A stretch of DNA of 64,000 nt from contig JAGXFO010000020.1 of the NCBI GenBank assembly GCA_024637255.1, positions 9,070 through 73,069 of the forward strand, given 5' to 3'. This document shows, piece by piece, positions 35,483 to 45,337 of this stretch (position 1 is its first letter; every line of letters begins with the position of its first letter). Made by a program: the position numbers and the translations under genes. The notes beneath the pieces were generated by a model. That model had not been told where the DNA came from. It did not search any database and saw nothing but the letters and a program-made list of their open reading frames with translations. This DNA is from Sulfurovum sp. (GTDB lineage: Bacteria; Campylobacterota; Campylobacteria; Campylobacterales; Sulfurovaceae).

Positions 35483-36847
35483 TTATAATAAAATTATAGT
35501 TGCTAAGCCGAGGAAGCTAAAAAAGCCAACTACATCCGTAACTGTTGTCAAAATCACTGTTGAGCCGATTGCAGGATCAACACCCAGTTTCTTAAGTGTC
35601 AAAGGTATGGTTGCACCAAAGAAGCCTGCAGCAAAGAGATTGGTTACCATCGCCATTGCAATGACAACACCCAACATAGGCAGTCCAAACCAGATATACG
35701 CAATGATTCCCATCACTATGCCATAAAGTAAACCATTTAAAAGAGCAATGGAAACTTCCTTGATGATGGTTTTCTTTGCCTCATCTCCAGCAATCTCTCC
35801 CAGTGCCATTTGCCTTACTGTAACCGTTAGTGTCTGTGTACCTGCATTGCCACCCATGGACGCAACAATAGGCATTAGGATGGCGAGTGCCACTAAAGAT
35901 TGCAGTGTCTCATCAAACAAGCCGATGACCAAGGAGGCGGCAATGGCCGTAAATAGGTTTAAGCCAAGCCATATGGCTCTTGACTTACCAATGAGCCAAA
36001 AACTCTCCTCATGCTCTGCATCATCATTTACCCCAGCAAGGTTATAAATCTGATCGGTTGCTTCTTCTGAGATGATATCATAAATATCATCTGAGGTAAT
36101 ACGCCCTACCAGTCTGCCTGCATCATTCACCACAGGGATTACACTCAGGTCATAATTGCTTACTACTTCAACCACTTTTTTAATGTCGTCATGGGGACCA
36201 ACCGAAACTGTAATTTTCCCTTCATCATCAATAACATCTTTGTATAATTCTTTTGGACCATGGAGTATAAGATCTTCAAGAGGGATCATACCCACGAAGG
36301 TACGTCCTTCAGAAACAACAAATACATGATGCACGTTATCGATCTCATTGTTTTCTTTCATCTTTTTAAGACGCAAGATGGAGTCACCGATTTTTTCATT
36401 TATATATGCCTCAAAGATCTCCACCTGCATGTGCGCACCGGCTTCATGTTCTTCATAGGAAATAAGTTCATTGATAGTATCCCTGTCTTCTTCAGAAAGA
36501 TTCGACAAGATAGCATTTGCTTTGTCTTCGTCAATCTCTTCAATCTGCTGAATAAGGTCGGCTGCATCGTTGGTATTAAGCTCCTCTGTAAGCATTGCAA
36601 GCTTTTTGGGACCAAATCTTTCATATATCTCTTCTTGCTCATGTCGCGGGAGTTCTATAATTACTTCTGCCAAAAGACTTTTTGGAAGTTTGTTTAGGAG
36701 GTCGATATAGGTTTGCTCATCAATTTTCTTGATATTAATCAGAAGATCGGCGACCTCATAAGGGTGAACATCAAGGTTTGCACCCTCAATATGTTCATTG
36801 ATATATCTTTCTAGATTTTCAATTTGTTCTAGTGTTTCATTGTTCAT
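35483..36847 (-). CDS. mgtE: MgtE magnesium transporter
   Basis: A 454-residue Mg2+ channel. Residues 20-130 are the superhelical N domain (ADLLINIKKIDEQTYIDLLN, LPRHEQEEIYERFG). Residues 135-265 are two CBS domains (VGMIPLEDLILHGP, VGRITSDDIYDIISEEATDQ). Five transmembrane helices follow from about residue 285, including MPIVASMGGNAGTQTLTVTV, the conserved MgtE pore segment. The domains close the channel when cytoplasmic Mg2+ is high. It is the second Mg2+ uptake gene in the window, alongside corA. Confidence 0.95.
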   Translation of the reverse strand: MNNETLEQIENLERYINEHIEGANLDVHPYEVADLLINIKKIDEQTYIDLLNKLPKSLLAEVIIELPRHEQEEIYERFGPKKLAMLTEELNTNDAADLIQQIEEIDEDKANAILSNLSEEDRDTINELISYEEHEAGAHMQVEIFEAYINEKIGDSILRLKKMKENNEIDNVHHVFVVSEGRTFVGMIPLEDLILHGPKELYKDVIDDEGKITVSVGPHDDIKKVVEVVSNYDLSVIPVVNDAGRLVGRITSDDIYDIISEEATDQIYNLAGVNDDAEHEESFWLIGKSRAIWLGLNLFTAIAASLVIGLFDETLQSLVALAILMPIVASMGGNAGTQTLTVTVRQMALGEIAGDEAKKTIIKEVSIALLNGLLYGIVMGIIAYIWFGLPMLGVVIAMAMVTNLFAAGFFGATIPLTLKKLGVDPAIGSTVILTTVTDVVGFFSFLGLATIILL

Positions 36848-36969
36848 AGCGCATTCCTTTAATAATGCAAATTCTATCTCTATTGCTTTAAGAGAAGACT
36901 TATAGACGATACATTTTATGGCAATATGAAAGGATCCCTAACACTTATGAATAATTAGGCAGAGGGTAG

Positions 36970-36975
36970 TATAAT
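36970..36975 (+). promoter_or_regulatory. -10 box for the lipoamide-dehydrogenase-like gene
   Basis: TATAAT 28 bases before the ATG at 37003, with GAGGAG as ribosome site. Located in the divergent region with mgtE; no clear -35. Confidence 0.5.
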
Positions 36976-37002
36976 AAAAGAATTTCATTTTGAGGAGTTT
37001 GT

Positions 37003-38319
37003 ATGTATGACATTATCTATATCGGTGGTGGACTAAACTATGCAGGAGCCATTGTTGCTGCGAAGCATGGGCTTAAAGTGGCTTTGGTTGAAACATCACT
37101 TGATCATCTAGGTGGTGCCTGTTTACATGAGGGGTGTACTCCTTCGAAAATGTTTTTGCATTATGCAAATACAATTCTTCAAAGTAAAGAGAGTGTTTTT
37201 ATGGGAGACATAAGGCTCGATATGCCAACACTTACAGCTAAAAAAATCAAACTTATTGCCAGCACAACAAAAGCGATAAGAGTACAATGCGAAGGATTTG
37301 AACTCATAGAAGGCAAAGGGCAGGTCATAGCACCGCACAAAGTAGAGGTAGAGGGGAAAGTCTATGAGGCTGAGTACATTGTCATAGGCACAGGGTCTTC
37401 ACCTTTTATACCAGAAGGCATAGCTTATGATGCAAAGGCAATCATCACCAGTAATGAGGTACTTGAACTCCAAAAACTGCCTAAAAATATTGCCATCTAT
37501 GGTGATGGTGCCATCGGTTTGGAGATGGGGAATTTTTTTGCATCTTCAGGGGTAGAGGTGACACTCATTTCCCGTGGTGAAAGGCTTTTGGATCATGCCC
37601 ATCCACTTATACAAAGTGCGATGGTCAAAGAAGTTGAAAAGCGGGGTATTATCCATCTGAAAAATCATGCTGTTTCCAAAGCTGAACATACAGATAAAGG
37701 GGTACATATCATTTTTGAAAACGGCACATCCAGCTATTATGAACAGATGCTTGTCGCAACAGGCCGTCAGCCAAATACAGATGTGATTGCAATAGATGAC
37801 ATTGCAGTAGGCAGAGGCATAGAAACAGATGATTTTTTTGAGACCACTGTGGTGAAACATTTTGCCATAGGTGACTGTAACGGGAAAATGCAACTTGCAC
37901 ATGCTGCAAGAGCACAGGTGCTGAATGTAACGATGCAGATACTAGGGAGAAAGCCTAAAAAGCTAAATCTTGATCATGTGGTCAGATTCATACATACTTT
38001 AGCGGTGAGTTATGCAAGCGTAGGGCACAACAAGCAGTCACTTGAAGAAAACGGTATAGTGTTCAAAGAGGGTGTGGTGACATTAAATCACTTCCCGGGT
38101 TCTAGCTTTCATCAGGCGGGTAACGGTGTGATTATTGTGTATGCAGATGATACAGGGCTTATTCTGGGTGCTGAAATTTTGGCACCTGATGCTGAAGAGC
38201 TCATTGCACCTGTGGCTATGGCACTAGCAGGCGGTATGACTGCTTCAATGGCCCAGGAAACCATTATGGCACACCCCACTTTTTCTGAGGCATTGGAGAG
38301 GGCCTATTTTAGATTATAA
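37003..38319 (+). CDS. Dihydrolipoamide-dehydrogenase-like flavoprotein
   Basis: A 438-residue class I pyridine nucleotide-disulphide oxidoreductase. The FAD motif is at the N-terminus (IYIGGGLNYAGAIVAA). The redox disulphide Cys40-x4-Cys45 is in GGACLHEGCTPSK. The NAD(P)H motif is YGDGAIGLEMGNFFASSG, and the C-terminal dimer segment carries AHPTFSEAL with the catalytic His. These fit lipoamide dehydrogenase, yet no 2-oxoacid dehydrogenase or glycine-cleavage genes are near, and Campylobacterota mostly use ferredoxin-dependent oxoacid oxidoreductases. It may act on another disulphide or sulphur substrate. Its stop overlaps the convergent recO gene by six bases. Confidence 0.85.
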   Translation: MYDIIYIGGGLNYAGAIVAAKHGLKVALVETSLDHLGGACLHEGCTPSKMFLHYANTILQSKESVFMGDIRLDMPTLTAKKIKLIASTTKAIRVQCEGFELIEGKGQVIAPHKVEVEGKVYEAEYIVIGTGSSPFIPEGIAYDAKAIITSNEVLELQKLPKNIAIYGDGAIGLEMGNFFASSGVEVTLISRGERLLDHAHPLIQSAMVKEVEKRGIIHLKNHAVSKAEHTDKGVHIIFENGTSSYYEQMLVATGRQPNTDVIAIDDIAVGRGIETDDFFETTVVKHFAIGDCNGKMQLAHAARAQVLNVTMQILGRKPKKLNLDHVVRFIHTLAVSYASVGHNKQSLEENGIVFKEGVVTLNHFPGSSFHQAGNGVIIVYADDTGLILGAEILAPDAEELIAPVAMALAGGMTASMAQETIMAHPTFSEALERAYFRL

Positions 38320-38931
38320 CCCTTTCATGACGATTTCGTACAGATAATCCACTTCATGGTCTTCTAGAAACACGGTTTTTTTAGTCGCAAAAAAATCTAA
38401 TACTTTTTTGGTAGGCAGTGCAGGGCTATAAAGACATGAGGGGTGCGCAGGGATGAAGGATTGCATCAGTGCTATCTCTTCTTCGATGCGGTTCTCGCAG
38501 ATGTAGCAGTGCTCATCGTTATGCATTCTGCCTTCATACTCAAGTAAAGTGATGTAACTTTCGCAAACGATTCGTTTGGGGTTTTGCTTATCCCATTTTT
38601 TCGCCGCTAAAAGCAGCAGGTCAAAGTAAAAGGAGTCCATCTCTTCAGTGTCTTTGAGATGAGGTTCAAATTTTTTGATAAAATTGTGCCAGAGTAAGAG
38701 TTTATTTTTGTCAAAGAGCCAGGCAAAGCCCATATGAGAAAGTGAACGAAGTCTGGGTAGAAAGCCAGAACCTTCACCTTCTACTTCAAAGTCTATAAGA
38801 TTTCCAAGCTGTAGTATGGAGTGTCTTGCACCAAAAAAACGGTAGTAGGTTTTTACTTCTGTGCTACTTAAAACAAGTGCAATAGAATCCTCATTTTTTG
38901 CTTTTCTGACCGAAAGAATAAAACCTTTAAT
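38314..38931 (-). CDS. recO: DNA repair protein RecO, probable AUU start
   Basis: RecO loads RecA at gaps with RecR (RecF pathway). The C-terminal part has two Cys pairs spaced as CYIC and ending LYEIVMKGL, as in Campylobacterota RecO. An ATG at 38733 would give only 139 residues and lose the OB-fold. The same frame runs on upstream without a stop for 66 codons and reads KGFILSVRKAKNEDSIALVL, the expected RecO N-terminus. It starts at an ATT codon (38931-38929) with GGAG six bases before it, and no ATG, GTG or TTG is better placed. The 205-residue length then fits the family. Either an AUU start or an ATG-to-ATT sequence error. Confidence 0.8.
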   Translation of the reverse strand: MKGFILSVRKAKNEDSIALVLSSTEVKTYYRFFGARHSILQLGNLIDFEVEGEGSGFLPRLRSLSHMGFAWLFDKNKLLLWHNFIKKFEPHLKDTEEMDSFYFDLLLLAAKKWDKQNPKRIVCESYITLLEYEGRMHNDEHCYICENRIEEEIALMQSFIPAHPSCLYSPALPTKKVLDFFATKKTVFLEDHEVDYLYEIVMKGL

Positions 38932-39049
38932 AAGACACTCCAGTAAATTTTTTTAATTATAGTGAAAAGGACGTTAAAAATAGAATAGAGTTCAGGCAAG
39001 AGCTACACGACCACGCAGAGCCTTAAACAATTTATAACGTACGTTTAAG

Positions 39050-39055
39050 TATAAT
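39050..39055 (+). promoter_or_regulatory. -10 box for gltB
   Basis: TATAAT 60 bases before the gltB ATG, giving a leader of about 53 bases. ACGTACGT lies just upstream and is self-complementary. There is no consensus -35. Confidence 0.5.
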
Positions 39056-39114
39056 CCACACCATTATGGGATGACTACAGGATGTTCTGTGTATATTATT
39101 TTTAAGGTTGAAAT

Positions 39115-42100
39115 ATGAGAGATTTATTTACGTCGTTTAAGGATAATTGTGGATTTGGACTTTTAGCGTCTATTGACAATATACCTTCACACAAAAATTT
39201 GGAAGATGCGATTACTTCACTGTCACGAATGATGCATAGAGGAGCTATAGCAGCCGACGGTAAAACCGGAGACGGTTCAGGTCTTTTGCTTTCTCTTCCT
39301 AAATCATTTTTCAACAAAGATGCAGCTGCACAAGGTATAGAATTACCCCAGACGTATGCTGTGGCGATGGTCTTTTCAAACAATGAAACAGATTTTGAAG
39401 TGATCAACCGCGTATGCGAGAATAATGACCTTAAAGTCCTTTACACACGTACAGTACCCGTAGATACAAATGCACTGGGTGAGCAGGCACTTGTATCACT
39501 TCCTATGATCAAACAAGTATTCGTCACACCTAAGTCAGCAGTCGCTGAAAATAGATTTGAAGCGTTGGTGTATCTTTCCCGCAAAGAGATAGAAGCAGCG
39601 CTTATCGAAGATGCAACCTTCTATATACCTTCATTCTCAACTTCAGTAATCTCCTACAAGGGCCTTGTGATGCCTACGCACATCAAAGAGTTTTACCAAG
39701 ACCTTGCGAATGAAGATTTTGAAATTTCATTTTGTCTTTTTCACCAACGTTTTTCAACAAACACACTCCCTCAGTGGAAACTTGCACAGCCATTTAGAAT
39801 GATTGCCCACAATGGTGAAATCAATTCTGTCACTGCAAATAGATTTAACGTAGCTGCTAAAATGGCTGCGGCCAAGTCAGATATATTTACAGATGAGGAG
39901 ATGACAAGACTTACCAATGTCATACAAAACGGCATGAGCGACTCAGCAAGTTTGGATAACTTTATGGAGTTTTTACGTGTCAATGGCGTAGATTTTTTTA
40001 AAGCAGCACGTTCCTTGATTCCTGCACCTTGGCACAATGCACCACATATGGATTCTGATCTTAGAGCATTTTATGAGTATGCAAGTACCTGTTTTGAGCC
40101 TTGGGATGGACCTGCTGCTGTAAGTATGACAGATGGCCGTTACATCGGCTGTGTGATGGACAGAAATGGATTGAGACCTTCTAAATATATCAGAACCAAA
40201 GACAACAGGATGCTTATCTCTTCTGAGTATGGCGTACTTCAGATTCCTGAAGAAGAGATCGTCGAAAGAGGCAGATTGCAGTCGGGCGAAATGATGGGTA
40301 TCGATCTTAAGCACGGCAAAGTACTTAAATCAAGTGACATCGATGACCATATCAAAGGAGCATATCCTTATGATAAATGGCTGAATCAAAATATGAGTTA
40401 TCTTCAAGAGCATGTACCCAATACCGAAGTGCCGAAATCTTCGATTGAGTATGGAAATATGGAAGAACGACAGCGTTACTTTAATTATACACTTGAAGTG
40501 TTAAAAGAAGTGATTAGGCCTATGATCGCTGAAGGTAAAGAGACGACAGGTGCTATGGGAGATGATACGCCGATTGCTGCATTCTCAACAGAACAGCGAA
40601 ACTTTACTGACTTTTTTAAACAAAAATTTGCACAGGTCACCAACCCTCCTATAGACTCAATCCGTGAAAAAATAGTTATGAGTCTCAACACGGGTTTTGG
40701 TGAAGTAAGAAATGTGCTTGCAGATGATGCAGAACATGCAAAAAGACTTAAAACGGTACTTCCCCTTATGTCTGCAGAAAAATTTCACATTCTTCAGGAG
40801 TTTGGAGATGAGACGAATGAGAAGTACGACCCTGCCTACAAGGTAGGAAAATATGATACTACCTATACAGCAGACATCAAAGTAAGTCTAGACGCGCTTG
40901 TTCAAAAGATTATTGTAGACGTAAGAGATAATGGCATAAGAACCATTATACTGGATGACAGAAAGCTTGATAAAGATACTAAAGTTATTCCTATGCTTAT
41001 GGTCGTAGGACGTTTGAGCCAAGGGCTTTTGAATGCCAAACTCAGACACTTGACCAGTATGGTGGCAGTAACTGGTGAAGTATTTGATCCCCACACTGCG
41101 GCGTGCATAATAGCTTTTGGTGCAGCAGCCATATTCCCTTATTTGCTTTACTACACAGTGGCGCAGCTCGAAGAGGACAATGAAGAGATAAAGCCTACGC
41201 TTAAGAAATTTAGAAGAGCTATGGGTGCGGGGCTTATGAAAATCATGTCTAAGATGGGAATTTCGACGCTCTCTTCTTACAGAAACTCAAGCTTATTTGA
41301 TGTGATCGGATTGAGTAAAGAGATTGTGTCTGATTGTTTCCCTGCTGCAAAAGGTCTCTTGTACGGCTTAAATTATGAAGACATAGATGAGCGTCTTAAT
41401 GCAAACCATCAGCGTGCATTTACTACTGAATTTGAAAATCAAAAGAATGCACTTTATAAAGGTGGATACTACAAATATAGAAAGGGTGAAGAGTACCATG
41501 ACTTCTCTCGTCCTACTATTAAAGCTATACAAACCTGTGCTGAATCTGGAAAAAAAGAAGACTACGCTGAAGTACAAAGATTAGTGAACGGTAGAGATAA
41601 AAAGTTCATACGTGATTTTTACGAGCTTAAAAGTGACAGAGCGTCTATTGGCATAGATGAAGTAGAGCCACTGTCGGCTATCTTTAAACGTTTTTCAACA
41701 GCGGCGATGTCTATGGGGTCTATCTCCCAGGAAGCACACGAAACACTAGCTGTGGCCATGAATACCATTGGTGCAAAGTCAAACTCAGGTGAGGGCGGAG
41801 AAGATCCGGCACGTTACGGAACGATTAAAAACTCATCCATTAAACAAGTGGCATCTGGACGCTTTGGCGTGACACCGGAATATTTGCGTTCTGCCAGTGA
41901 AATACAGATTAAAGTAGCACAAGGTGCAAAACCTGGTGAGGGCGGGCAGCTTCCCGGAAGCAAAGTTTCTCCGCTTATTGCAACGCTTAGATTTACAAAA
42001 CCGGGTGTGACACTTATTTCACCTCCGCCACATCACGATATTTATTCTATAGAGGATCTGGCACAGTTGATCTTTGACTTGAAGCAGATAAACCCTAACG

Positions 42101-43530
42101 CCAGAATAGCAGTCAAGCTTGTATCAACAGCAGGAGTAGGAACGATTGCCGCAGGTGTAGCAAAAGCGTATGCCGACAAGATCATTATTTCTGGGGGAGA
42201 CGGCGGTACGGGAGCTGCACCTATTGGATCTATTCGATTTGCGGGTAATCCTTGGGAATTGGGTCTCATAGAAGCACACAACGCGCTCAAAGCAAATAAT
42301 CTCAGAGGACAAGTTACCGTTGAAACAGACGGTGGACTGAAGACAGGTCTGGATGTGGTAAAAGCAGCTATCCTTGGCGCAGAAGAATATGCATTTGGTA
42401 CGGGTGCATTGGTAATCGTGGGATGTATTATGCTTCGTGTATGTCACTTAAATACTTGTGCTGTGGGTGTTGCAACACAAGACCCGCATTTGAGAGAAAG
42501 ATTTACAGGTAATGTACAAAAAGTAATCAATTACTTCACTCTTATGGCCGAAGATGTGAGAGAGATACTTGCAGTACTTGGATATAAATCCTTAGAAGAA
42601 ATAGTAGGACAGAATCATTTACTTAAGGTTATAGATGATGAGTTTGCCAAGAAGTTTAATTTTGAAGAACTTCTTTATAAACTTGATGGTGTGAATACAT
42701 GTCAGGTAGCATCGAACGAACCATACGACCAGAATGAGTACGAGCAGGAGATTGTCAAGGAACTTATGCCTACAATCAAAGACCCGTCTACACCCATTGT
42801 TCTAAACAAAAAGATTTCTAACTTAAATAGAAGTTTTGCAACAAGAATCTCTGGCGAGATAGCAGCTTTGTATGGAAATACCGGTTTACCTGATGATACC
42901 ATCACATTAAATATGAAAGGAACAGCTGGTCAGTCGCTGGGCGCTTTTATGTCAAGAGGTATCAACATTAATGTTGACGGCGCAGGAAACGACTACATTG
43001 GTAAAGGTATGAATGGTGGTCGCATAGTCATCACAGCAGACAATGCCGGAGAAGAGTTTGCTTTGGGCGGAAATACCTGTCTTTATGGTGCAACGGGAGG
43101 AATACTGTATGTGCACGGAAAAGTAGGTGAACGTTTTGCAGTACGTAACTCAGGTGCGACCACAGTTGTTGAAGGTACAGGAGATCACCCATGTGAGTAT
43201 ATGACTGGTGGTACAGCAGTGATACTTGGTAAAACAGGTGTCAACTTTGGAGCGGGTATGACAGGCGGTAAAGCATTTGTCTATGACATGGAAAGTGAAT
43301 TCTATGAAAAAGTAAATCCTGAACTTGTTGAGCCACTTCGTATAGATACGGATGAATGGGATACGGAAATGTTTGAACTTAAAGCGCTACTTAAAGACTA
43401 TGCGGAAAAAACAGGGTCTAAAAGAGCAGCATATATCTTAGAGCATTTTAGAACTGAAATTAGAAAGTTTTGGATGGTTGCACCAAGAGGTGTGAAGCCA
43501 ACAATAGCCACTGAAAAAAAAGGCGAATAA
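39115..43530 (+). CDS. gltB: Glutamate synthase large subunit
   Basis: Large (alpha) subunit of glutamate synthase, 1471 residues. It transfers the amide nitrogen of glutamine to 2-oxoglutarate. The class II amidotransferase domain starts with the nucleophile Cys12 (CGFGLLASI) after a short propeptide. The FMN/2-oxoglutarate synthase domain follows (AKSNSGEGGEDPARYG, then KLVSTAGVGTIAAGVAKAYA). The 3Fe-4S motif C-x5-C-x4-C is intact (CIMLRVCHLNTC). The C-terminal GxGxG beta-helix domain ends the protein (GGNTCLYGATGG). The small subunit gene gltD is not adjacent; the next gene is an inositol-monophosphatase-family gene. Confidence 0.97.
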   Translation: MRDLFTSFKDNCGFGLLASIDNIPSHKNLEDAITSLSRMMHRGAIAADGKTGDGSGLLLSLPKSFFNKDAAAQGIELPQTYAVAMVFSNNETDFEVINRVCENNDLKVLYTRTVPVDTNALGEQALVSLPMIKQVFVTPKSAVAENRFEALVYLSRKEIEAALIEDATFYIPSFSTSVISYKGLVMPTHIKEFYQDLANEDFEISFCLFHQRFSTNTLPQWKLAQPFRMIAHNGEINSVTANRFNVAAKMAAAKSDIFTDEEMTRLTNVIQNGMSDSASLDNFMEFLRVNGVDFFKAARSLIPAPWHNAPHMDSDLRAFYEYASTCFEPWDGPAAVSMTDGRYIGCVMDRNGLRPSKYIRTKDNRMLISSEYGVLQIPEEEIVERGRLQSGEMMGIDLKHGKVLKSSDIDDHIKGAYPYDKWLNQNMSYLQEHVPNTEVPKSSIEYGNMEERQRYFNYTLEVLKEVIRPMIAEGKETTGAMGDDTPIAAFSTEQRNFTDFFKQKFAQVTNPPIDSIREKIVMSLNTGFGEVRNVLADDAEHAKRLKTVLPLMSAEKFHILQEFGDETNEKYDPAYKVGKYDTTYTADIKVSLDALVQKIIVDVRDNGIRTIILDDRKLDKDTKVIPMLMVVGRLSQGLLNAKLRHLTSMVAVTGEVFDPHTAACIIAFGAAAIFPYLLYYTVAQLEEDNEEIKPTLKKFRRAMGAGLMKIMSKMGISTLSSYRNSSLFDVIGLSKEIVSDCFPAAKGLLYGLNYEDIDERLNANHQRAFTTEFENQKNALYKGGYYKYRKGEEYHDFSRPTIKAIQTCAESGKKEDYAEVQRLVNGRDKKFIRDFYELKSDRASIGIDEVEPLSAIFKRFSTAAMSMGSISQEAHETLAVAMNTIGAKSNSGEGGEDPARYGTIKNSSIKQVASGRFGVTPEYLRSASEIQIKVAQGAKPGEGGQLPGSKVSPLIATLRFTKPGVTLISPPPHHDIYSIEDLAQLIFDLKQINPNARIAVKLVSTAGVGTIAAGVAKAYADKIIISGGDGGTGAAPIGSIRFAGNPWELGLIEAHNALKANNLRGQVTVETDGGLKTGLDVVKAAILGAEEYAFGTGALVIVGCIMLRVCHLNTCAVGVATQDPHLRERFTGNVQKVINYFTLMAEDVREILAVLGYKSLEEIVGQNHLLKVIDDEFAKKFNFEELLYKLDGVNTCQVASNEPYDQNEYEQEIVKELMPTIKDPSTPIVLNKKISNLNRSFATRISGEIAALYGNTGLPDDTITLNMKGTAGQSLGAFMSRGININVDGAGNDYIGKGMNGGRIVITADNAGEEFALGGNTCLYGATGGILYVHGKVGERFAVRNSGATTVVEGTGDHPCEYMTGGTAVILGKTGVNFGAGMTGGKAFVYDMESEFYEKVNPELVEPLRIDTDEWDTEMFELKALLKDYAEKTGSKRAAYILEHFRTEIRKFWMVAPRGVKPTIATEKKGE

Positions 43531-43539
43531 CGTAAGTCT

Positions 43540-44268
43540 ATGACAGAATTTATTGAAGCCTGTATAAAAGCCAATGAAGAGATATCAGAGGCAATAAAAG
43601 ATGGTTTTGATGCTTCTTGGTTTGAAAAACATGAAGTGGGTGCAGGCGGAGATATCAGTTCCGAACTTGACCTTTTTGCTGAAGCAGTTTTTGTAAAGCA
43701 TTTAAGCTGCTTTGGACAGATAGAGTCTGAAGAGAGCGGCATTATAGGGGAGGGCGATGAACAAATCATTATCGACCCTATAGACGGTTCTTCCAATGCA
43801 CTGTCACTTTTCCCTTTTTATGGTACCTCTGTTGCAAAGATAAATGCTGAGGGTATTTTGGATGCAGCCATAGTTTGCAATCTGGCAAATGGAGATATTT
43901 TTCTTAAGTCCGCTGCCTCCCCTGTACAACAGGGTAAACTATTTTCAACCAATTTCCATCCACCTCATGTGGCACCAAACTCAGAAATAGGACTTTTTGA
44001 GAAGGCCTATGCAAATCCTTCTTTGGTTGCAGCCTTGGATATCGAAAAGTTGAAGTTTAGATCACCAGGTGCCATAGCACTTTCGCTTGCTTATGCACAT
44101 TCGGTCAATTACGTACTTTTTATGGGAGAGTTTCGTATTTACGATCTTGTTGCAGGTTTGGCACTTTGTGAAGGGCTTGAAGTGATTGTTGAGGCTGATT
44201 ATGTTATAGTATCGAAAGAAAAATCTATAGCAAATAAGATTGAAGCACTCATAAACAATAGAGTGTAG
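43540..44268 (+). CDS. Inositol monophosphatase family protein
   Basis: A 242-residue Mg2+-dependent phosphatase of the inositol monophosphatase/CysQ/FBPase fold. The metal-binding motifs are GQIESEESGII and DPIDGSSNALSLF, a variant of DPIDGTxNF, and a late Asp is in RIYDLVAGLALCEG. The substrate could be 3'-phosphoadenosine 5'-phosphate, an inositol phosphate or fructose bisphosphate. It begins 9 bases after gltB and is followed 14 bases later by accD, so all three may be cotranscribed. Confidence 0.83.
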   Translation: MTEFIEACIKANEEISEAIKDGFDASWFEKHEVGAGGDISSELDLFAEAVFVKHLSCFGQIESEESGIIGEGDEQIIIDPIDGSSNALSLFPFYGTSVAKINAEGILDAAIVCNLANGDIFLKSAASPVQQGKLFSTNFHPPHVAPNSEIGLFEKAYANPSLVAALDIEKLKFRSPGAIALSLAYAHSVNYVLFMGEFRIYDLVAGLALCEGLEVIVEADYVIVSKEKSIANKIEALINNRV

Positions 44269-44282
44269 TACAAGGATTAGAG

Positions 44283-45182
44283 ATGTTTGGAAAAATTTTT
44301 GGAAGTATGAAGAAGGACGTAACTACTAGCCAGGAGATACCTAGCCAGTGGATAAAATGTCCTAAATGTACTTCATTGATGTATTACAAAGAAGTAGAAG
44401 CCAAACAAAATGTTTGTCCCAAATGTAATCATCATTTTCGTATTTCTGCTGAAAAACGTATTGAATCAATCGTAGATAAGGGTTCTTTTGTGGAATTTGA
44501 TGCCACATTGGCGCCTACAGACCCTTTAAAATTTTCAGATAAAAAATCATACAAAAAACGTTTAGAAGAAGAAAAAGCACGAACAGGAAAAACTTCTTCA
44601 GTGATGAGCGGTTCGTGTACTATTGGCGGTTTGGATATTGAGATCGTTGTCTTTGATTTCTCTTTCATGGGCGGCAGTCTAGGCTCTGTTGAAGGTGAAA
44701 AAATTGTTCGTGGTATCAACAGGGCGATGGAAAAAGAGTGTGGATTTGTCATTGTCTCTGCTTCCGGTGGCGCACGTATGCAAGAGAGTACCTACTCTTT
44801 ACTTCAAATGTCTAAAACATCAGCAGCGCTCAACAGACTGCACCAAAAAGGTTTGCCGTTTATTTCGATTTTGACAGACCCTACGATGGGTGGTGTGTCC
44901 GCATCATTTGCTATGCTGGGTGATATCATCATAGCAGAGCCGGGTGCGCTTATAGGGTTTGCAGGTCAAAGGGTTATTAAGCAAACGGTTGGTGTTGACT
45001 TGCCTGAAGGCTTCCAGCGTTCAGAGTTTTTACTTGAGCATGGACTAATAGATATGATAGTAGACCGTGAAACTATACATCAAACACTTGCTGATCTATT
45101 TAAACTTTTTAAAAAAGACAAAAAAGTTATGATCAATAAAGAAGTGTTTGAGGAAGTAATTGAAGACGAACCAAAAGCGTAA
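44283..45182 (+). CDS. accD: Acetyl-CoA carboxylase carboxyltransferase subunit beta
   Basis: The AccD half of the acetyl-CoA carboxylase carboxyltransferase, the first step of fatty acid synthesis. The N-terminal zinc ribbon has the spacing C-x2-C-x15-C-x2-C (KCPKC and VCPKC). The crotonase-like core includes SGGARMQESTYSLLQM, LTDPTMGGVSASFAMLGD and EPGALIGFAGQRVI. The length of 299 residues is normal. AccA is not in the window. Confidence 0.97.
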   Translation: MFGKIFGSMKKDVTTSQEIPSQWIKCPKCTSLMYYKEVEAKQNVCPKCNHHFRISAEKRIESIVDKGSFVEFDATLAPTDPLKFSDKKSYKKRLEEEKARTGKTSSVMSGSCTIGGLDIEIVVFDFSFMGGSLGSVEGEKIVRGINRAMEKECGFVIVSASGGARMQESTYSLLQMSKTSAALNRLHQKGLPFISILTDPTMGGVSASFAMLGDIIIAEPGALIGFAGQRVIKQTVGVDLPEGFQRSEFLLEHGLIDMIVDRETIHQTLADLFKLFKKDKKVMINKEVFEEVIEDEPKA

Positions 45183-45203
45183 ATTTTGGTATATGCACTT
45201 ATA

Positions 45204-45222
45204 GGCAAAGAAACCCTTTGCC
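45204..45222 (+). terminator. Hairpin after accD
   Basis: A perfect 7-base stem (GGCAAAG and CTTTGCC) with a 5-base loop, 21 bases after the accD stop. No T-run follows, so it is a weak terminator candidate. The remaining bases up to ogt show no gene. Confidence 0.4.
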
Positions 45223-45337
45223 CAAAGAAGTTCCTTTAAGTGAACTCCTCCTTTAACATAAAAAATTTCCAATCTTAAAAAAGTAGTGTGCTCTATACGT
45301 GAAAAAAATAATATGCGAAAGACTATTGGAGTAAATG

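Noticed and set aside
38733..38931. Reading recO as a 139-residue protein starting at ATG 38733
   Set aside because: The upstream frame is open and reads as the RecO N-terminus, so the short form would lack its OB-fold.
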